From Desulfosporosinus cupriresistens (lineage in GTDB: Bacteria > Bacillota > Desulfitobacteriia > Desulfitobacteriales > Desulfitobacteriaceae): DNA of 64,000 bases. Below are positions 9,232 through 17,923 of this stretch, one piece after another; the stretch's first letter is position 1, and the number at the start of each line of letters is the position of its first letter. The notes under the pieces were generated by a model. It worked only from the letters and a program-made list of their open reading frames with translations, did no database searches and was not told the origin of the DNA. The translations under genes and the position numbers were made by a program. The stretch covers positions 1 to 64,000 of the forward strand of contig NZ_MASS01000014.1 in assembly GCF_001707885.1 (NCBI RefSeq), given 5' to 3'.

Positions 9232-10683
9232 TTATGACCCAATTGCAAAGATTTTAGGTAATGCCTTATAAACACTTTTTTGAAGTGGCTCACTACTCAC
9301 AAATTTTCCATTTAACTTTACATTACGAACAGACTTTACAATGTAGCCTGGTTGTCCTAATTGCTTAAGAACCGATACTCCATGGGCAAGTGTTTCATCA
9401 ACTAAATGTTGTACTTCAGGGGGAATCGTAGATTCAACGGTATTAGAGATTGTCACCTCTTGTCCTAGCTTAACCTTACCATACAAATCGATTGTAAGAG
9501 TATTCGAAGTAGTCCTAGTTCGAATAAGGAGGTATCCTCCAGTATTATTATTAAATTTTAGATCAAGACTTGGGTAAGCAACTGTCGCATCCTGTCCAAG
9601 CGGAACATATGAAATAGCTAAGTCATGGTTAGAGCGTTGAACTACAGCTAAATTTGCTAATAAACCACTATTGTATAAAGTACTGGAAACTTGACATATT
9701 CCACCAGCTAGTCCAGGGACAAACTGACCATTAACGATAATATAAGCATCCTTATATCCTCCTTCTACTGTCCTTTCACCAACGATCTGATTAAAAGATA
9801 ACGTATCCCCAGGCTTAACGACCGCCATATCTAAAGCCTTGGCAGCTAAACGTACATTTTCAGTCCTCGCAGCCTGTGAAGAATCAAACCGGGTAGTATA
9901 ACTGGCTAATAGACCAGTAATTTTCTGGTTTTCTAACTGAGCTGCAGTCAGAGCAGGTGGAAGATCTTTAAATTCAACTTTTAGTTCTGAAACAGGCTTA
10001 AGTATATTAAGCCCCTTGATCTGAGAAATAAGTGCATTCATGTCAAAGGTTGTACCGATATGTTCACCATGAATCTTCATGGTATTAAAACTAGTTATCT
10101 CATAAGAAGCATCCGTTGCAGGATTAGAAAACTCTTTCAAGGTTCGATTAAGGCACTCCTTCATTTTTTGTTCATCCCATTTTTCGGTCAATTGAAAGTT
10201 TATCCCTTTCGCCGCTTCCATTTTTGATACAACCTTTTTTCGGAATGAACCTTCCCTACTAATATCATAAGCTTCCTGTACTGCTATATCTCCATTTATG
10301 GAAAGACCTAAATCTTCTAACTTAACCTCAGAAGATTTCTTGTCTGCATTTAATTTCACCGTTTGACTCATTAAACGCTGAATTTCCTTATCGATTGTTT
10401 CTTTAGCCTGATCCTGAGTTAAATTACTAACATTAATCCCAGATATTGTAACTCCTTCAACAATTGTATGTTGATCCCAGGTATAGACCATGATTGAAGT
10501 TGCAGCTAAAATTAATGTAATTAAAAGGACTCCAATAGCAATAGAGAAAGATCTATTTCTCTGAAGACGATTTAGACTAGTTCGACGCCTTTTTGTAGTA
10601 TGTTTATATTTTTTGCCATATAAATCGATAGCTTCACCTTCCCCAATTCGTTGCCTAGCTCTTTGATCAAATGACTCGTCCAA
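9232..10683 (-). CDS. VanW family protein with peptidoglycan-binding-like repeats
   Basis: The 483-residue protein has a basic cytoplasmic N-terminus and one transmembrane helix at about residues 45-69. An extracytoplasmic part with putative peptidoglycan-binding-4 repeats follows. A VanW domain around residues 290-400 shows LSFNQIVGERT, GGICQVSSTLYN and RSNHDLAISYVPLGQDA, with a G5-like tail. The name comes from vancomycin clusters, but most VanW proteins are not resistance determinants and their activity is unknown. A role in the cell wall is inferred. The start is TTG after AGGGGGG. It sits where noc is found in Bacillus; no noc gene is visible. Confidence 0.85.
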   Translation of the reverse strand: MDESFDQRARQRIGEGEAIDLYGKKYKHTTKRRRTSLNRLQRNRSFSIAIGVLLITLILAATSIMVYTWDQHTIVEGVTISGINVSNLTQDQAKETIDKEIQRLMSQTVKLNADKKSSEVKLEDLGLSINGDIAVQEAYDISREGSFRKKVVSKMEAAKGINFQLTEKWDEQKMKECLNRTLKEFSNPATDASYEITSFNTMKIHGEHIGTTFDMNALISQIKGLNILKPVSELKVEFKDLPPALTAAQLENQKITGLLASYTTRFDSSQAARTENVRLAAKALDMAVVKPGDTLSFNQIVGERTVEGGYKDAYIIVNGQFVPGLAGGICQVSSTLYNSGLLANLAVVQRSNHDLAISYVPLGQDATVAYPSLDLKFNNNTGGYLLIRTRTTSNTLTIDLYGKVKLGQEVTISNTVESTIPPEVQHLVDETLAHGVSVLKQLGQPGYIVKSVRNVKLNGKFVSSEPLQKSVYKALPKIFAIGS

Positions 10684-10774
10684 ATCGCACCCCCCTAATC
10701 AATCTATCCTGATAAATAATTGATACATATATCACAATTCGACGTTCTTCTCATATATCCTTCACTATAAGTAT

Positions 10775-10806
10775 AAAAAAGAGCCTTACTATTTAAAGTA
10801 AAGCCC
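10775..10806 (-). terminator. Intrinsic terminator after rsmG
   Basis: Read leftward, GGGCTTTACT-TTAAAT-AGTAAGGCTC forms a 10-bp stem including two G-T pairs and is followed by TTTTTT. It lies 29 bp past the rsmG stop and ends the mnmE-mnmG-rsmG operon. Confidence 0.85.
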
Positions 10807-10834
10807 TGAAGAAATGGAAAACCAGGCTCATACA

Positions 10835-11575
10835 CTATCCCTTTTTCATTTTGAAATAACAAATAGGGTCTTTGGTAGGAATTCCAGCTTGACGTGGGTA
10901 CTGGATAGGTGTTTCTTTAACCTTTCGAATTAACACGACAGCACGGTGCTCTGCACCTTCACCCAGACTAAAATGTTCAACACTTTCTACAACACCACCC
11001 AATAATTTCAAAGCCTTTTGAGATTCTGCTAACTCATCATCAACCTGCGATCCTTTTGGGGCAAGGAACAGTCCATTGATCTTAAGAACTGGTAGGGTAT
11101 ACTCTAATAAAACAGGAAGACGAGCTACAGCACGTGAACTTACGTTGTCAAAGTAATTTCTATATTGCACATCTTGTCCAAAATTCTCGGCTCGAGCATG
11201 GACGGTATTAATTTCATGTAGATTTAAATCTTTAATAACGATATCAAGAAAATTAAGCCGTTTTTTAAGAGAATCCATTAGAATGATCGTTAACTCTGGA
11301 CGTATTATCTTTAGTGGAATCCCAGGAAAACCAGCGCCTGTTCCAATGTCTGCAAAGGATACTCCCGAGATATATTTAGAAAGGACCATTGAATCAATAA
11401 AATGTTTTAAGATTACTTCATGAGGATCAGTGATTCTCGTTAAATTTAATCGTTTGTTCCAATCAAGCAAGAGATCACCAAATTGACAAAGTTGACTAAC
11501 TTGTAAATCAGATAATTCGTAGCCAATAAGCTTATAAGTTGACTCTTGTAGAAAAGATGAGAATTCTCTAAACAT
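10835..11575 (-). CDS. rsmG: 16S rRNA (guanine527-N7)-methyltransferase RsmG (GidB)
   Basis: RsmG methylates N7 of G527 in the 530 loop of 16S rRNA using S-adenosylmethionine. In other bacteria its loss gives low-level streptomycin resistance. The 246-residue protein carries FADIGTGAGFPGIPLKI near residues 74-90 as the SAM-binding motif I. Also present are DSLKKRLNFLD and the SSRAVARLPVLLEYTLP stretch typical of GidB. Its ATG lies three bases from the mnmG stop, with a GGAGAGGGGGGAAG site inside mnmG, so it belongs to the mnmE-mnmG-rsmG operon. Confidence 0.96.
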   Translation of the reverse strand: MFREFSSFLQESTYKLIGYELSDLQVSQLCQFGDLLLDWNKRLNLTRITDPHEVILKHFIDSMVLSKYISGVSFADIGTGAGFPGIPLKIIRPELTIILMDSLKKRLNFLDIVIKDLNLHEINTVHARAENFGQDVQYRNYFDNVSSRAVARLPVLLEYTLPVLKINGLFLAPKGSQVDDELAESQKALKLLGGVVESVEHFSLGEGAEHRAVVLIRKVKETPIQYPRQAGIPTKDPICYFKMKKG

Positions 11576-11578
11576 TAT

Positions 11579-13480
11579 TTACTTCCCCCCTCTCCGTTGT
11601 TGTTCTAAATATACGAGTAAGACGGAAATATCAGCAGGGCTGACCCCTGTGATACGTGAAGCCTGCCCAACATTTAGAGGTTTTACTTCCATTAGACGTT
11701 GTCTACCTTCCGTAGATAAACCACGAATATTTTCATATTCAAGATTATGATTAAGAGAACGTGACTCTAACTTTGAAAACTTCTCGATCTCAATCCATTG
11801 TTTTTCAATATACCCAGCATATTTCGTTTCAATCTCAGCTTCTTCTAAGACTTCTAAATCAAAATGTTCCAATTCCGGTAGAAGTCTAACTAAATGGACA
11901 ATAGTAATCTCAGGTCTACGGATTAAATCTTGGGCACTTATTCCCCCACGAATCGGAGTCGATTTAGCCTCAACCATAACCTGTTGTAAGTCCTCTCTCA
12001 ATGGAGAGAAAACAGTGGATTTCCAGAGTCCAAGAATATGTTGAAAGTCTTCCTTTTTTTCTTGAAAACGTTTCCAGCGTTCTTCGTTAACCAAGCCAAC
12101 AGCATGTCCTTTTTCGGTTAACCTTAAATCAGCATTATCCTGACGAAGAACAAGGCGGTACTCCGCTCGTGAAGTTAATAAACGATAAGGTTCCTTAACA
12201 CCCTTTGTGACCAAATCATCAATTAAGACACCTAAATATCCATCCGAACGTCTAAGCACAAACGGATCCTTTCCCAAAACTCGACGTGCTGCATTAATTC
12301 CAGCCATTAACCCTTGCGCAGCAGCTTCTTCATATCCAGAAGTCCCATTAATTTGGCCTGCTGTGAATAATCCTGGCAGCTGCCTTACTTCTAAACCAAG
12401 CGAAAGTTGATGGGGCAAAACATAATCATATTCAATCGCATATCCCTGCCGCAACATTCTTACATGTTCCAATCCTGGGATACTCTTTAATATTTTAACT
12501 TGAACATCCTCTGGCATACTTGTTGATAAACCTGCCACATAAAGTTCGTCGCTTTGCCAGCCTTCTGGCTCCAAAAATATTTGATGTGCTTCTCGTGAAG
12601 CAAAGCGCACTACTTTATCTTCAATTGAAGGGCAATATCGAGGACCGATCCCCTCTATCTTTCCAGAATACAAAGGCGCACGATAAAGGTTCTCTCGAAT
12701 AATCTCATGCGTTTGATTAGCTGTATATCCTAACCAACAAGCAACTTGATTAGATGTATCCTTATGCCAGAATTGGCTTTCAGTAGCCAGAAATGAAAAA
12801 CGCCAGGGTGTATCATCACCAGGTTGAATGCGGAATTTTGAATAGTCCACAGACTGGCGATGAATTCGCGGCGGAGTCCCTGTTTTAAACCTGCCTAGTT
12901 CAATTCCAAATTCTTTAAGTGAAGCTGAAAGATTCATAGCAGGAATCTGGCCATTAGGCCCACCTTCATACATAGAATCCCCAATAATAATTTTTCCCCG
13001 CAGATACGTGCCACTTGTCAATACAATATTTTCTGATTCAAAGCGCGCACCTGTTCGAGTAACGATACCGGTCAGACCACTATTGTCAACAACTAGACGC
13101 TCGACCAGCCCTTGAATTACAGTTAATCTGTCCTGTTCCAATAAAACATCACGCATTCGATTTTGATAAGCCTGTTTATCTGATTGAATGCGTAAAGCAT
13201 GAACAGCGGGCCCCTTACCAGTATTTAACATCTTTACTTGTAGAGAAGTCTCGTCAGCAACAATTCCCATTTGTCCACCTAAGGCATCAATTTCTCTAAC
13301 TAAATGCCCCTTGGCAGGTCCACCTAGTGAAGGGTTACATGGCATATGAGCGATCGTATCCAAGTTTAAGGTGAGTAAAAGTGTTTCACACCCTAATCGC
13401 GCAGCAGCAAGAGCGGCTTCACAGCCCGCATGTCCTGCACCAATCACAATCACATCATATTTCCCAGCAAAATATTCCAA
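11579..13480 (-). CDS. mnmG: tRNA uridine-5-carboxymethylaminomethyl(34) synthesis enzyme MnmG (GidA)
   Basis: MnmG is the FAD-dependent partner of MnmE that installs cmnm5 groups on U34 of tRNAs reading NNA/NNG codons. From the TTG at 13480 the protein is 633 residues and begins MEYFAGKYDVIVIGAGHAG, with the dinucleotide-binding GAGHAG at residues 14-19. The frame is open eight codons further, into mnmE, but AGGA lies six bases before this TTG and the N-terminus then matches the family. Signature stretches PCNPSLGGPAKGHLVREIDALGG and GQINGTSGYEEAAAQGL are present. Confidence 0.96.
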   Translation of the reverse strand: MEYFAGKYDVIVIGAGHAGCEAALAAARLGCETLLLTLNLDTIAHMPCNPSLGGPAKGHLVREIDALGGQMGIVADETSLQVKMLNTGKGPAVHALRIQSDKQAYQNRMRDVLLEQDRLTVIQGLVERLVVDNSGLTGIVTRTGARFESENIVLTSGTYLRGKIIIGDSMYEGGPNGQIPAMNLSASLKEFGIELGRFKTGTPPRIHRQSVDYSKFRIQPGDDTPWRFSFLATESQFWHKDTSNQVACWLGYTANQTHEIIRENLYRAPLYSGKIEGIGPRYCPSIEDKVVRFASREAHQIFLEPEGWQSDELYVAGLSTSMPEDVQVKILKSIPGLEHVRMLRQGYAIEYDYVLPHQLSLGLEVRQLPGLFTAGQINGTSGYEEAAAQGLMAGINAARRVLGKDPFVLRRSDGYLGVLIDDLVTKGVKEPYRLLTSRAEYRLVLRQDNADLRLTEKGHAVGLVNEERWKRFQEKKEDFQHILGLWKSTVFSPLREDLQQVMVEAKSTPIRGGISAQDLIRRPEITIVHLVRLLPELEHFDLEVLEEAEIETKYAGYIEKQWIEIEKFSKLESRSLNHNLEYENIRGLSTEGRQRLMEVKPLNVGQASRITGVSPADISVLLVYLEQQRRGGK

Positions 13481-13488
13481 AGTACATC

Positions 13489-14853
13489 CTACTTTCCAAT
13501 ACAAAATCGAGAGAAAATATCATCTAAGAGAGTTTCTTGAACATTATGTCCGGTAATTTCAGAAACATATTGTAGGGCTTCTCGAATATCAATGGACAGA
13601 ATATCCCAAGGCAAACCATTCTGTATGCTTAATAATGCTTGAGACAAAGCAGTGTAACAATGCTCTAAAGATGAAATCTGTCGAACATTGGAGAGAAGAG
13701 GGTCAGATTCAAGAACAGCCTCTCCCTGAAAAACTCTATTCCTTATTTCAACTTCAAGTTCTTGAAAACCTTTATGCTGAATTACAGAAAAAGGTATCCA
13801 AGACCCTTTTTGATTAAGTTTCTCAATATGATAATCATCGTCCATCAAATCTATTTTATTTACAATAACAATTACTTTAGCAGCATAAGTCTTTAAAATG
13901 TGATACTCATCTTCAGTCAACGGAATGTTGGCTTGAACTACAAGCAAAATAAGCTCGGCAGTTTTTAACGCATTCCACGTTCTCTCAATTCCAAGACGTT
14001 CCACAAAATCTTCAGTTTCACAAATTCCTGCGGTATCCATCAGTTGTAAAAGAATTCCCCCTACACTGACTGATTCTCTTATTATATCGCGTGTCGTACC
14101 CGGAATATCAGTCACTATAGCCCGTTCTTCATGTAATAGTGAATTAAGTAAACTCGATTTGCCAACATTAGGTCGGCCAACAATAACTGTAAGTAATCCT
14201 TCTCTCAATATTTTACCTGTCTTACTACCATCTAATAGATTCTTGGTGTCAACAAAAGCCTTATCTATTTTAGATTCAAGAGTTTCTCTATCCAGATTTT
14301 CAACATCATCTTCAGGAAAATCAATACTTGCTTCAATAAAGGCAAGTATCTCTAAAATTTCTTCCCGCAATTTAATAATTGTATCTGAAAGTCCGCCACC
14401 TAATTGAGCTAAAGCCAAGTTTGCAGATGTCTCAGTACGTGAACTAATTAAATCAATTACCGCCTCTGCCTGAACTAAATCAAGTTTTCCATTCAAAAAA
14501 GCCCGCTTAGAAAATTCACCCGGTTCCGCAAGATTCGCACCATGTCTAATACAGGCTTGCAAAATTCTTTGAGCAACAAACGGGCCACCATGACAATTGA
14601 TTTCAAAAACATCTTCACCTGTATAGGAGTAAGGAGTCAACATTCTACCAACGAGTACTTGATCAAGAACTTTACCTTCATCATGAAAAACCCCAAGATT
14701 TAAGGTATAGTTTTCTCTAGTTAACCAGCGCTCTTTATTCTGAGGTTTAAAGCAATCCTCAATTATTGTTCCCGCTTTAAGGCCGCTCAATCTTATGATA
14801 TGAATACCTGCTTCACCCTTAGCAGTTGCCATCGCCACGATAGTATCATCCAA
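13489..14853 (-). CDS. mnmE: tRNA modification GTPase MnmE (TrmE)
   Basis: MnmE (454 residues) has an N-terminal formyl-tetrahydrofolate-binding domain beginning MDDTIVAMATAKGEAGIHIIRLSG. A helical domain follows with an inserted G domain: P-loop GRPNVGKSS, then DTAG and NKID. The terminal CIGK supplies the cysteine needed for tRNA modification. It works with MnmG in an alpha2-beta2 complex. The gene is followed nine bases later by mnmG. It is preceded by a 560-bp repeat-filled gap that separates it from jag, although in many Firmicutes mnmE follows jag closely. Confidence 0.97.
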   Translation of the reverse strand: MDDTIVAMATAKGEAGIHIIRLSGLKAGTIIEDCFKPQNKERWLTRENYTLNLGVFHDEGKVLDQVLVGRMLTPYSYTGEDVFEINCHGGPFVAQRILQACIRHGANLAEPGEFSKRAFLNGKLDLVQAEAVIDLISSRTETSANLALAQLGGGLSDTIIKLREEILEILAFIEASIDFPEDDVENLDRETLESKIDKAFVDTKNLLDGSKTGKILREGLLTVIVGRPNVGKSSLLNSLLHEERAIVTDIPGTTRDIIRESVSVGGILLQLMDTAGICETEDFVERLGIERTWNALKTAELILLVVQANIPLTEDEYHILKTYAAKVIVIVNKIDLMDDDYHIEKLNQKGSWIPFSVIQHKGFQELEVEIRNRVFQGEAVLESDPLLSNVRQISSLEHCYTALSQALLSIQNGLPWDILSIDIREALQYVSEITGHNVQETLLDDIFSRFCIGK

Positions 14854-14934
14854 ATCTTATCATCTCCATAAAATAAGTAAGAAATTATTTTGACATTTCA
14901 TCTAAGATCTATAATAAACTCTGCTTGTGGAAAG

Positions 14935-15345
14935 TCTCTGCAACGGTAAGAGCCATAGTTGCGCTTCAGCGCTCGCCAAGACTCGAACAGGATATCCACA
15001 AGGTTAGTGTGCCACCGTGACTCGAACAGGACGATCGAGGTTAGAGTTAGAGCACCACTATGGATGGCAAGGCGCCGTGACGGCTAGATGGGACCTTCCA
15101 GAAAGTATGGAACTAAAAGTTATACGTTCTGACTAGTATAAAGAAAACTTGGCTGGGGCCCGCGAAGACACCGTCTTCGCACGTATTAGCCTTCTTGCAG
15201 ACACTGTCTTCGCACGTGTTAACCTTCTTGCAAGCCTCTGGCGAATGCGGCCGCCCTGTTGCCCTTATGCTCCAGACGAAGACACTGTCTTCGCACGTAT
15301 TAGCCCTTCTTGCAGTATATAACGTAAGTTTATACTTTCTGTTAG
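14935..15345. repeat. Mosaic intergenic repeat region A
   Basis: This gap between mnmE and jag has no plausible gene. It is visibly richer in G+C than its surroundings and built from modules that recur at 28.3-28.75 kb in the opposite orientation. Examples are GATGGCAAGGCG[C/A]CGTGACGG (here from 15063), CAAGACTC[G/A]AACA, and TAGTATAAA[G/A]AAAACTTGGCT (around 15136-15154). It also holds three tandem-like copies of a 33-38-bp unit containing a CGAAGAC-AC(C/T)-GTCTTCG hairpin, listed separately. The family is not one I recognise as a named element. Confidence 0.75.
15163..15314. repeat. Three copies of the CGAAGACAC-GTCTTCG hairpin repeat
   Basis: Copy 1 spans 15163-15199, copy 2 (lacking the left arm) 15200-15232 and copy 3 15277-15314. 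Each has a 7-bp hairpin arm GTCTTCG, then CACGT(A/G)TTA(G/A)CC and CTTCTTGCA. Copies 1 and 2 abut; copy 3 follows after 44 bp. Confidence 0.85.
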
Positions 15346-15375
15346 TATAAAAAAAGAGGGGGTTCCCCCCCTCTC
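15346..15375 (-). terminator. Intrinsic terminator of the jag operon
   Basis: Read leftward, AGAGGGGG and CCCCCTCT arms form a strong G+C-rich stem followed by TTTTTTT. It lies about 40 bp after the jag stop. Confidence 0.92.
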
Positions 15376-15412
15376 CCTAATCAAAGAAATCTATGTTGTT
15401 TCTAAAAATAGA

Positions 15413-16039
15413 TTACCCTCTTCTTAAAGATATGACAACACGTCGATTTGGGTCATCACCCTCACTAAATGTCGATATCCTAGCTTCATCTTGTAAAGAT
15501 GTATGGATAATCCTTCGCTCATGAGGATTCATCGGCTCTAAGACTATTCTTGTACCTGTCCTTTTTACCTTTTCAGATAATCGTTTTGCTAGACGCACAA
15601 GTGTCTCTTCACGACGTAGTCTATACCCTTCCACATCAACAACAATACGTACACGTTCTGACAAAATTTTAGCAACCGCTAAATTTGTTAAGTATTGAAG
15701 TGCATCTAAAGTATCACCACGTCTGCCTATAAGTATTCCAAGCTCTGGCCCATTAATATCAACATGCCAGTGTTCTCCGTCCTTACTCACTTGAGTATCC
15801 GCTTTAACACCCATCGCTATACATACTTTATGAATAAATTCCGAAGCTAAAATACCTGGATTATCTTCATAAGACACTCGAACTCTAGCCAGCCGTGTTC
15901 CAAAGAGACCGAATAAACCTTTCTTCGTAGGCTCAACAATAACCTCAACTTTAACATGCTCTCGATCAACGGCTAAATCTAGAACCCCAGCGGTGATCGC
16001 TTCTTCAACCGTTTTTCCGGTTTTCTCTACAACCCTCAT
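15413..16039 (-). CDS. jag: RNA-binding protein Jag/KhpB (SpoIIIJ-associated)
   Basis: The 208-residue protein has three parts. The Jag-N domain (VEKTGKTVEEAITAGVLDL) comes first. A KH domain of type II contains ILIGRRGDTLDALQYL near residues 115-130. The C-terminal R3H domain ends LEPMNPHERRIIHTSLQDE then RRVVISLRRG. The family (KhpB/EloR) binds RNA with KhpA and affects cell elongation. It follows yidC by 30 bp in the conserved rpmH-rnpA-yidD-yidC-jag order, and a strong terminator ends the operon after it. Confidence 0.95.
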   Translation of the reverse strand: MRVVEKTGKTVEEAITAGVLDLAVDREHVKVEVIVEPTKKGLFGLFGTRLARVRVSYEDNPGILASEFIHKVCIAMGVKADTQVSKDGEHWHVDINGPELGILIGRRGDTLDALQYLTNLAVAKILSERVRIVVDVEGYRLRREETLVRLAKRLSEKVKRTGTRIVLEPMNPHERRIIHTSLQDEARISTFSEGDDPNRRVVISLRRG

Positions 16040-16069
16040 TAACGATCCTCCTCACGTCTTCCGCGATAT

Positions 16070-16744
16070 TTATGCCGCGTTATTTTTTTGGCTCGTCAAT
16101 CTACGATTAATATAAAGCTGTTGTAGAATTGAAACGCAGTTCATCGTTACCCAGTATAATGCTAAACCTGCAGGTACCGTGGCACTGATATAAGCAAAAA
16201 AGACTGGCATTATGTATAACATAGTTTTTTGAGTTGGGTCTGTTGAAGCATTTGGATTTGTAACTTTGGTTTGTAAAAATGTTGTAGCTGCAGCAAAGAT
16301 AGGCAAAATAATATGATATGAAGGTGTAAATCCATAAATTTTGGTCAGATCAAAACCTAAAAACCAATGCGCCGCTGCTGCAGAATTTCCATATGGAAAT
16401 TTACGCAGCGTACTATAAAGAGCCCAAAAAATAGGCAACTGAACAACGATAGGTAGGCAACCACCCATAGGGTTAACATTATGTTCTTTGTATAACTCCA
16501 TGACTGCTGTATTAATTTTTTCTTTGTCGTTCTTATACTTTGCTTGAATAGCTTTAATCTTCGGCTGTAGATCGACAGTTTTTCGCATGGAAGCCATCTG
16601 TTTATAAGTTAAGGGGTAAATAAGCGTTTTAATCAAAATAGTCAAGATTATAATTGCTACACCGTAGTTGGGGAGACCAATAGCAGCAGAAAGATTATAT
16701 AGTATATTTAATAGATAAGTCATCCCTTGAACAATAATATTCAC
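16070..16744 (-). CDS. yidC: Membrane protein insertase YidC (SpoIIIJ/OxaA)
   Basis: YidC inserts membrane proteins alone or with SecYEG. The 224-residue protein is the short Gram-positive form. It begins with a hydrophobic helix and no clear lipobox, followed by ILIKTLIYPLTYKQM, an amphipathic coiled hairpin (IQAKYKNDKEKINTAV region) and GGCLPIVVQLPIFWALY. Terminal helices end VTMNCVSILQQLYINRRL. The start is GTG after AAGGAGGG. In Bacillus the SpoIIIJ paralogue is needed for sigma-G activation, so a sporulation role is possible but not shown here. Confidence 0.95.
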   Translation of the reverse strand: MNIIVQGMTYLLNILYNLSAAIGLPNYGVAIIILTILIKTLIYPLTYKQMASMRKTVDLQPKIKAIQAKYKNDKEKINTAVMELYKEHNVNPMGGCLPIVVQLPIFWALYSTLRKFPYGNSAAAAHWFLGFDLTKIYGFTPSYHIILPIFAAATTFLQTKVTNPNASTDPTQKTMLYIMPVFFAYISATVPAGLALYWVTMNCVSILQQLYINRRLTSQKNNAA

Positions 16745-16755
16745 AAAAGCCCTCC

Positions 16756-16962
16756 TTAAACTGGGTCATTTCCTCCAGGATGAAATGGATGACATTTTAA
16801 AATCCTAACTAATGATTTCCAACTTCCTTTTACAAGACCGTATTTCTGCAAAGCCTGAACAGAATACTCAGAACAAGTTGGGTAAAAACGACACGTTTGT
16901 CCCTTTAAAGGAGAAATAAATTTTTGGTATAGGCCAATCAAAAGAACAAGCAAACGTTTCAT
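16756..16962 (-). CDS. yidD: Membrane protein insertion efficiency factor YidD
   Basis: This 68-residue protein carries the YidD core [22 protein letters not shown] with its two cysteines. FHPGGNDPV at the end is an unmistakable family signature. YidD is a small membrane-associated helper of YidC-dependent insertion. Its ATG overlaps the rnpA stop by four bases, and yidC follows after 11 bp, so the three are coupled. Confidence 0.96.
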   Translation of the reverse strand: MKRLLVLLIGLYQKFISPLKGQTCRFYPTCSEYSVQALQKYGLVKGSWKSLVRILKCHPFHPGGNDPV

Positions 16963-17303
16963 AGCTTTTGCACTTTTTTTAAGGCATTTGCCTTCTTTAA
17001 CATATTCATTATAGACTTTTCGACTTCCATATAGGAAACTCCTTTGATATTTGCCCTAGCAATAAGAATTATTTGTATATCATTTCTAATTTCAGACAAA
17101 TGAAGACGTATAACTTCACGCATAAGCCTTCTTGCACGATTTCTCTGAACTGAATTACCCACTTTCTTGGAGGCAATAAAACCAAATCGTTTAGGGCCTT
17201 TAAGTACATAAATGGCAACGTGTTTTACAGAATAGTTTTTCCCATCCGCAAATACCGCCTGATAGCTAGATTTTTTGCGTAAGCGAAATATTCTTTTTAA
17301 CAT
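16959..17303 (-). CDS. rnpA: Ribonuclease P protein component
   Basis: RnpA is the basic protein subunit that binds the P RNA and helps 5'-end maturation of tRNA. At 114 residues it is the usual size. [27 protein letters not shown] near residues 40-66 contains the RNR signature. It lies between rpmH and yidD, as in almost all bacteria. A terminator between rpmH and rnpA probably lowers its expression relative to L34. Confidence 0.95.
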   Translation of the reverse strand: MLKRIFRLRKKSSYQAVFADGKNYSVKHVAIYVLKGPKRFGFIASKKVGNSVQRNRARRLMREVIRLHLSEIRNDIQIILIARANIKGVSYMEVEKSIMNMLKKANALKKVQKL

Positions 17304-17404
17304 AATTCCTCCAGGCTTACATACCTTAGATTCTATAATATTCTAACTCTCCAAGACTAAGTTTAAACCTATACAGGAAATAGTTTTAGAAAGAAAAAAT
17401 TTAT

Positions 17405-17434
17405 TTAAAAAAAGGCCACATATTTGCGGCCTTA
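17405..17434 (-). terminator. Partial terminator between rpmH and rnpA
   Basis: Read leftward, AAGGCC-GCAAATATGT-GGCCTT is followed by TTTTTAAATAAATTTTTT. It starts at the rpmH stop, so L34 mRNA can end here while some transcripts continue into rnpA. Confidence 0.75.
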
Positions 17435-17566
17435 AACTGATAATTTCTTCCGACCTTTTAATCGACGGCGTTTTATTACATTTCGCCCCGTTGGCGTGCT
17501 CATCCGATTCAAAAAACCGTGAACTCGCTTATGACGCCTATTCTTCGGTTGATACGTTCTCTTCAA
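17432..17566 (-). CDS. rpmH: 50S ribosomal protein L34
   Basis: L34 is 44 residues here: (M)[17 protein letters not shown], then [22 protein letters not shown], matching the family throughout. The frame extends upstream, but GGAGGTG lies eight bases before the TTG at 17566, and starting there gives the conserved length. rpmH is divergent from dnaA across the origin, the standard arrangement. Confidence 0.97.
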   Translation of the reverse strand: MKRTYQPKNRRHKRVHGFLNRMSTPTGRNVIKRRRLKGRKKLSV

Positions 17567-17629
17567 TTCAACGACACCTCCTTTTATTTCAACGAAAAAA
17601 GCATTCGAAGCAATCAAACTTACTTAGAG

Positions 17630-17659
17630 ATTATACTCTAATAATTTTTAATCTGTCAA
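17630..17659 (-). promoter_or_regulatory. Sigma-A promoter of the rpmH operon
   Basis: Read leftward, TTGACA (17659-17654), an 18-bp spacer and TATAAT (17635-17630) form a consensus housekeeping promoter, about 65 bp upstream of the rpmH start. Confidence 0.88.
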
Positions 17660-17678
17660 GCGAAGGTATCTGATAAGA

Positions 17679-17874
17679 TGTGGATAACATTCGACCGTAA
17701 AAGTTATCCACTGTGAATAATTTAGGCAAACTCATTATCTTCCTGTTGATAACCCTTCGAAAACTTGATATTATGTTTGAGTACCACCTTACGACAACTA
17801 TATATCATATAATTTTTATACACATCACGTAATTTGACTGAGTTATCCACAAATGTGCATAAGTTTGTGTATAA
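17679..17874. promoter_or_regulatory. oriC subregion upstream of dnaA: DnaA-box cluster
   Basis: Perfect TTATCCACA-type boxes are at 17679-17687 (reverse) and 17843-17851 (forward). Near matches are TTATCCACT at 17704, TGTGAATAA at 17712, TGTTGATAA at 17744, TGTGCATAA at 17854 and TGTGTATAA at 17866. The boxes lie in the A+T-rich space between rpmH and dnaA. The last three crowd the likely dnaA promoter, consistent with autoregulation by DnaA. Confidence 0.88.
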
Positions 17875-17923
17875 CTTTTTTATTGTCATAATTCTTACAT
17901 ACTTAGACAAGGGAGGTCCGTCC

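Noticed and set aside
9232-10683. Vancomycin resistance gene
   Set aside because: VanW alone, without vanH, vanA/B or vanX and in a core location, is a common cell-wall protein and not evidence of resistance.
15163-15314. CRISPR-like array of short repeats
   Set aside because: Only three copies, two directly abutting with no spacer, imperfect repeats, and no cas genes nearby; copies also occur scattered at 28 kb.
17834-17923. Extended N-terminus of DnaA
   Set aside because: It reads through DnaA boxes, while GGGAGG and the family start fit ATG 17924.
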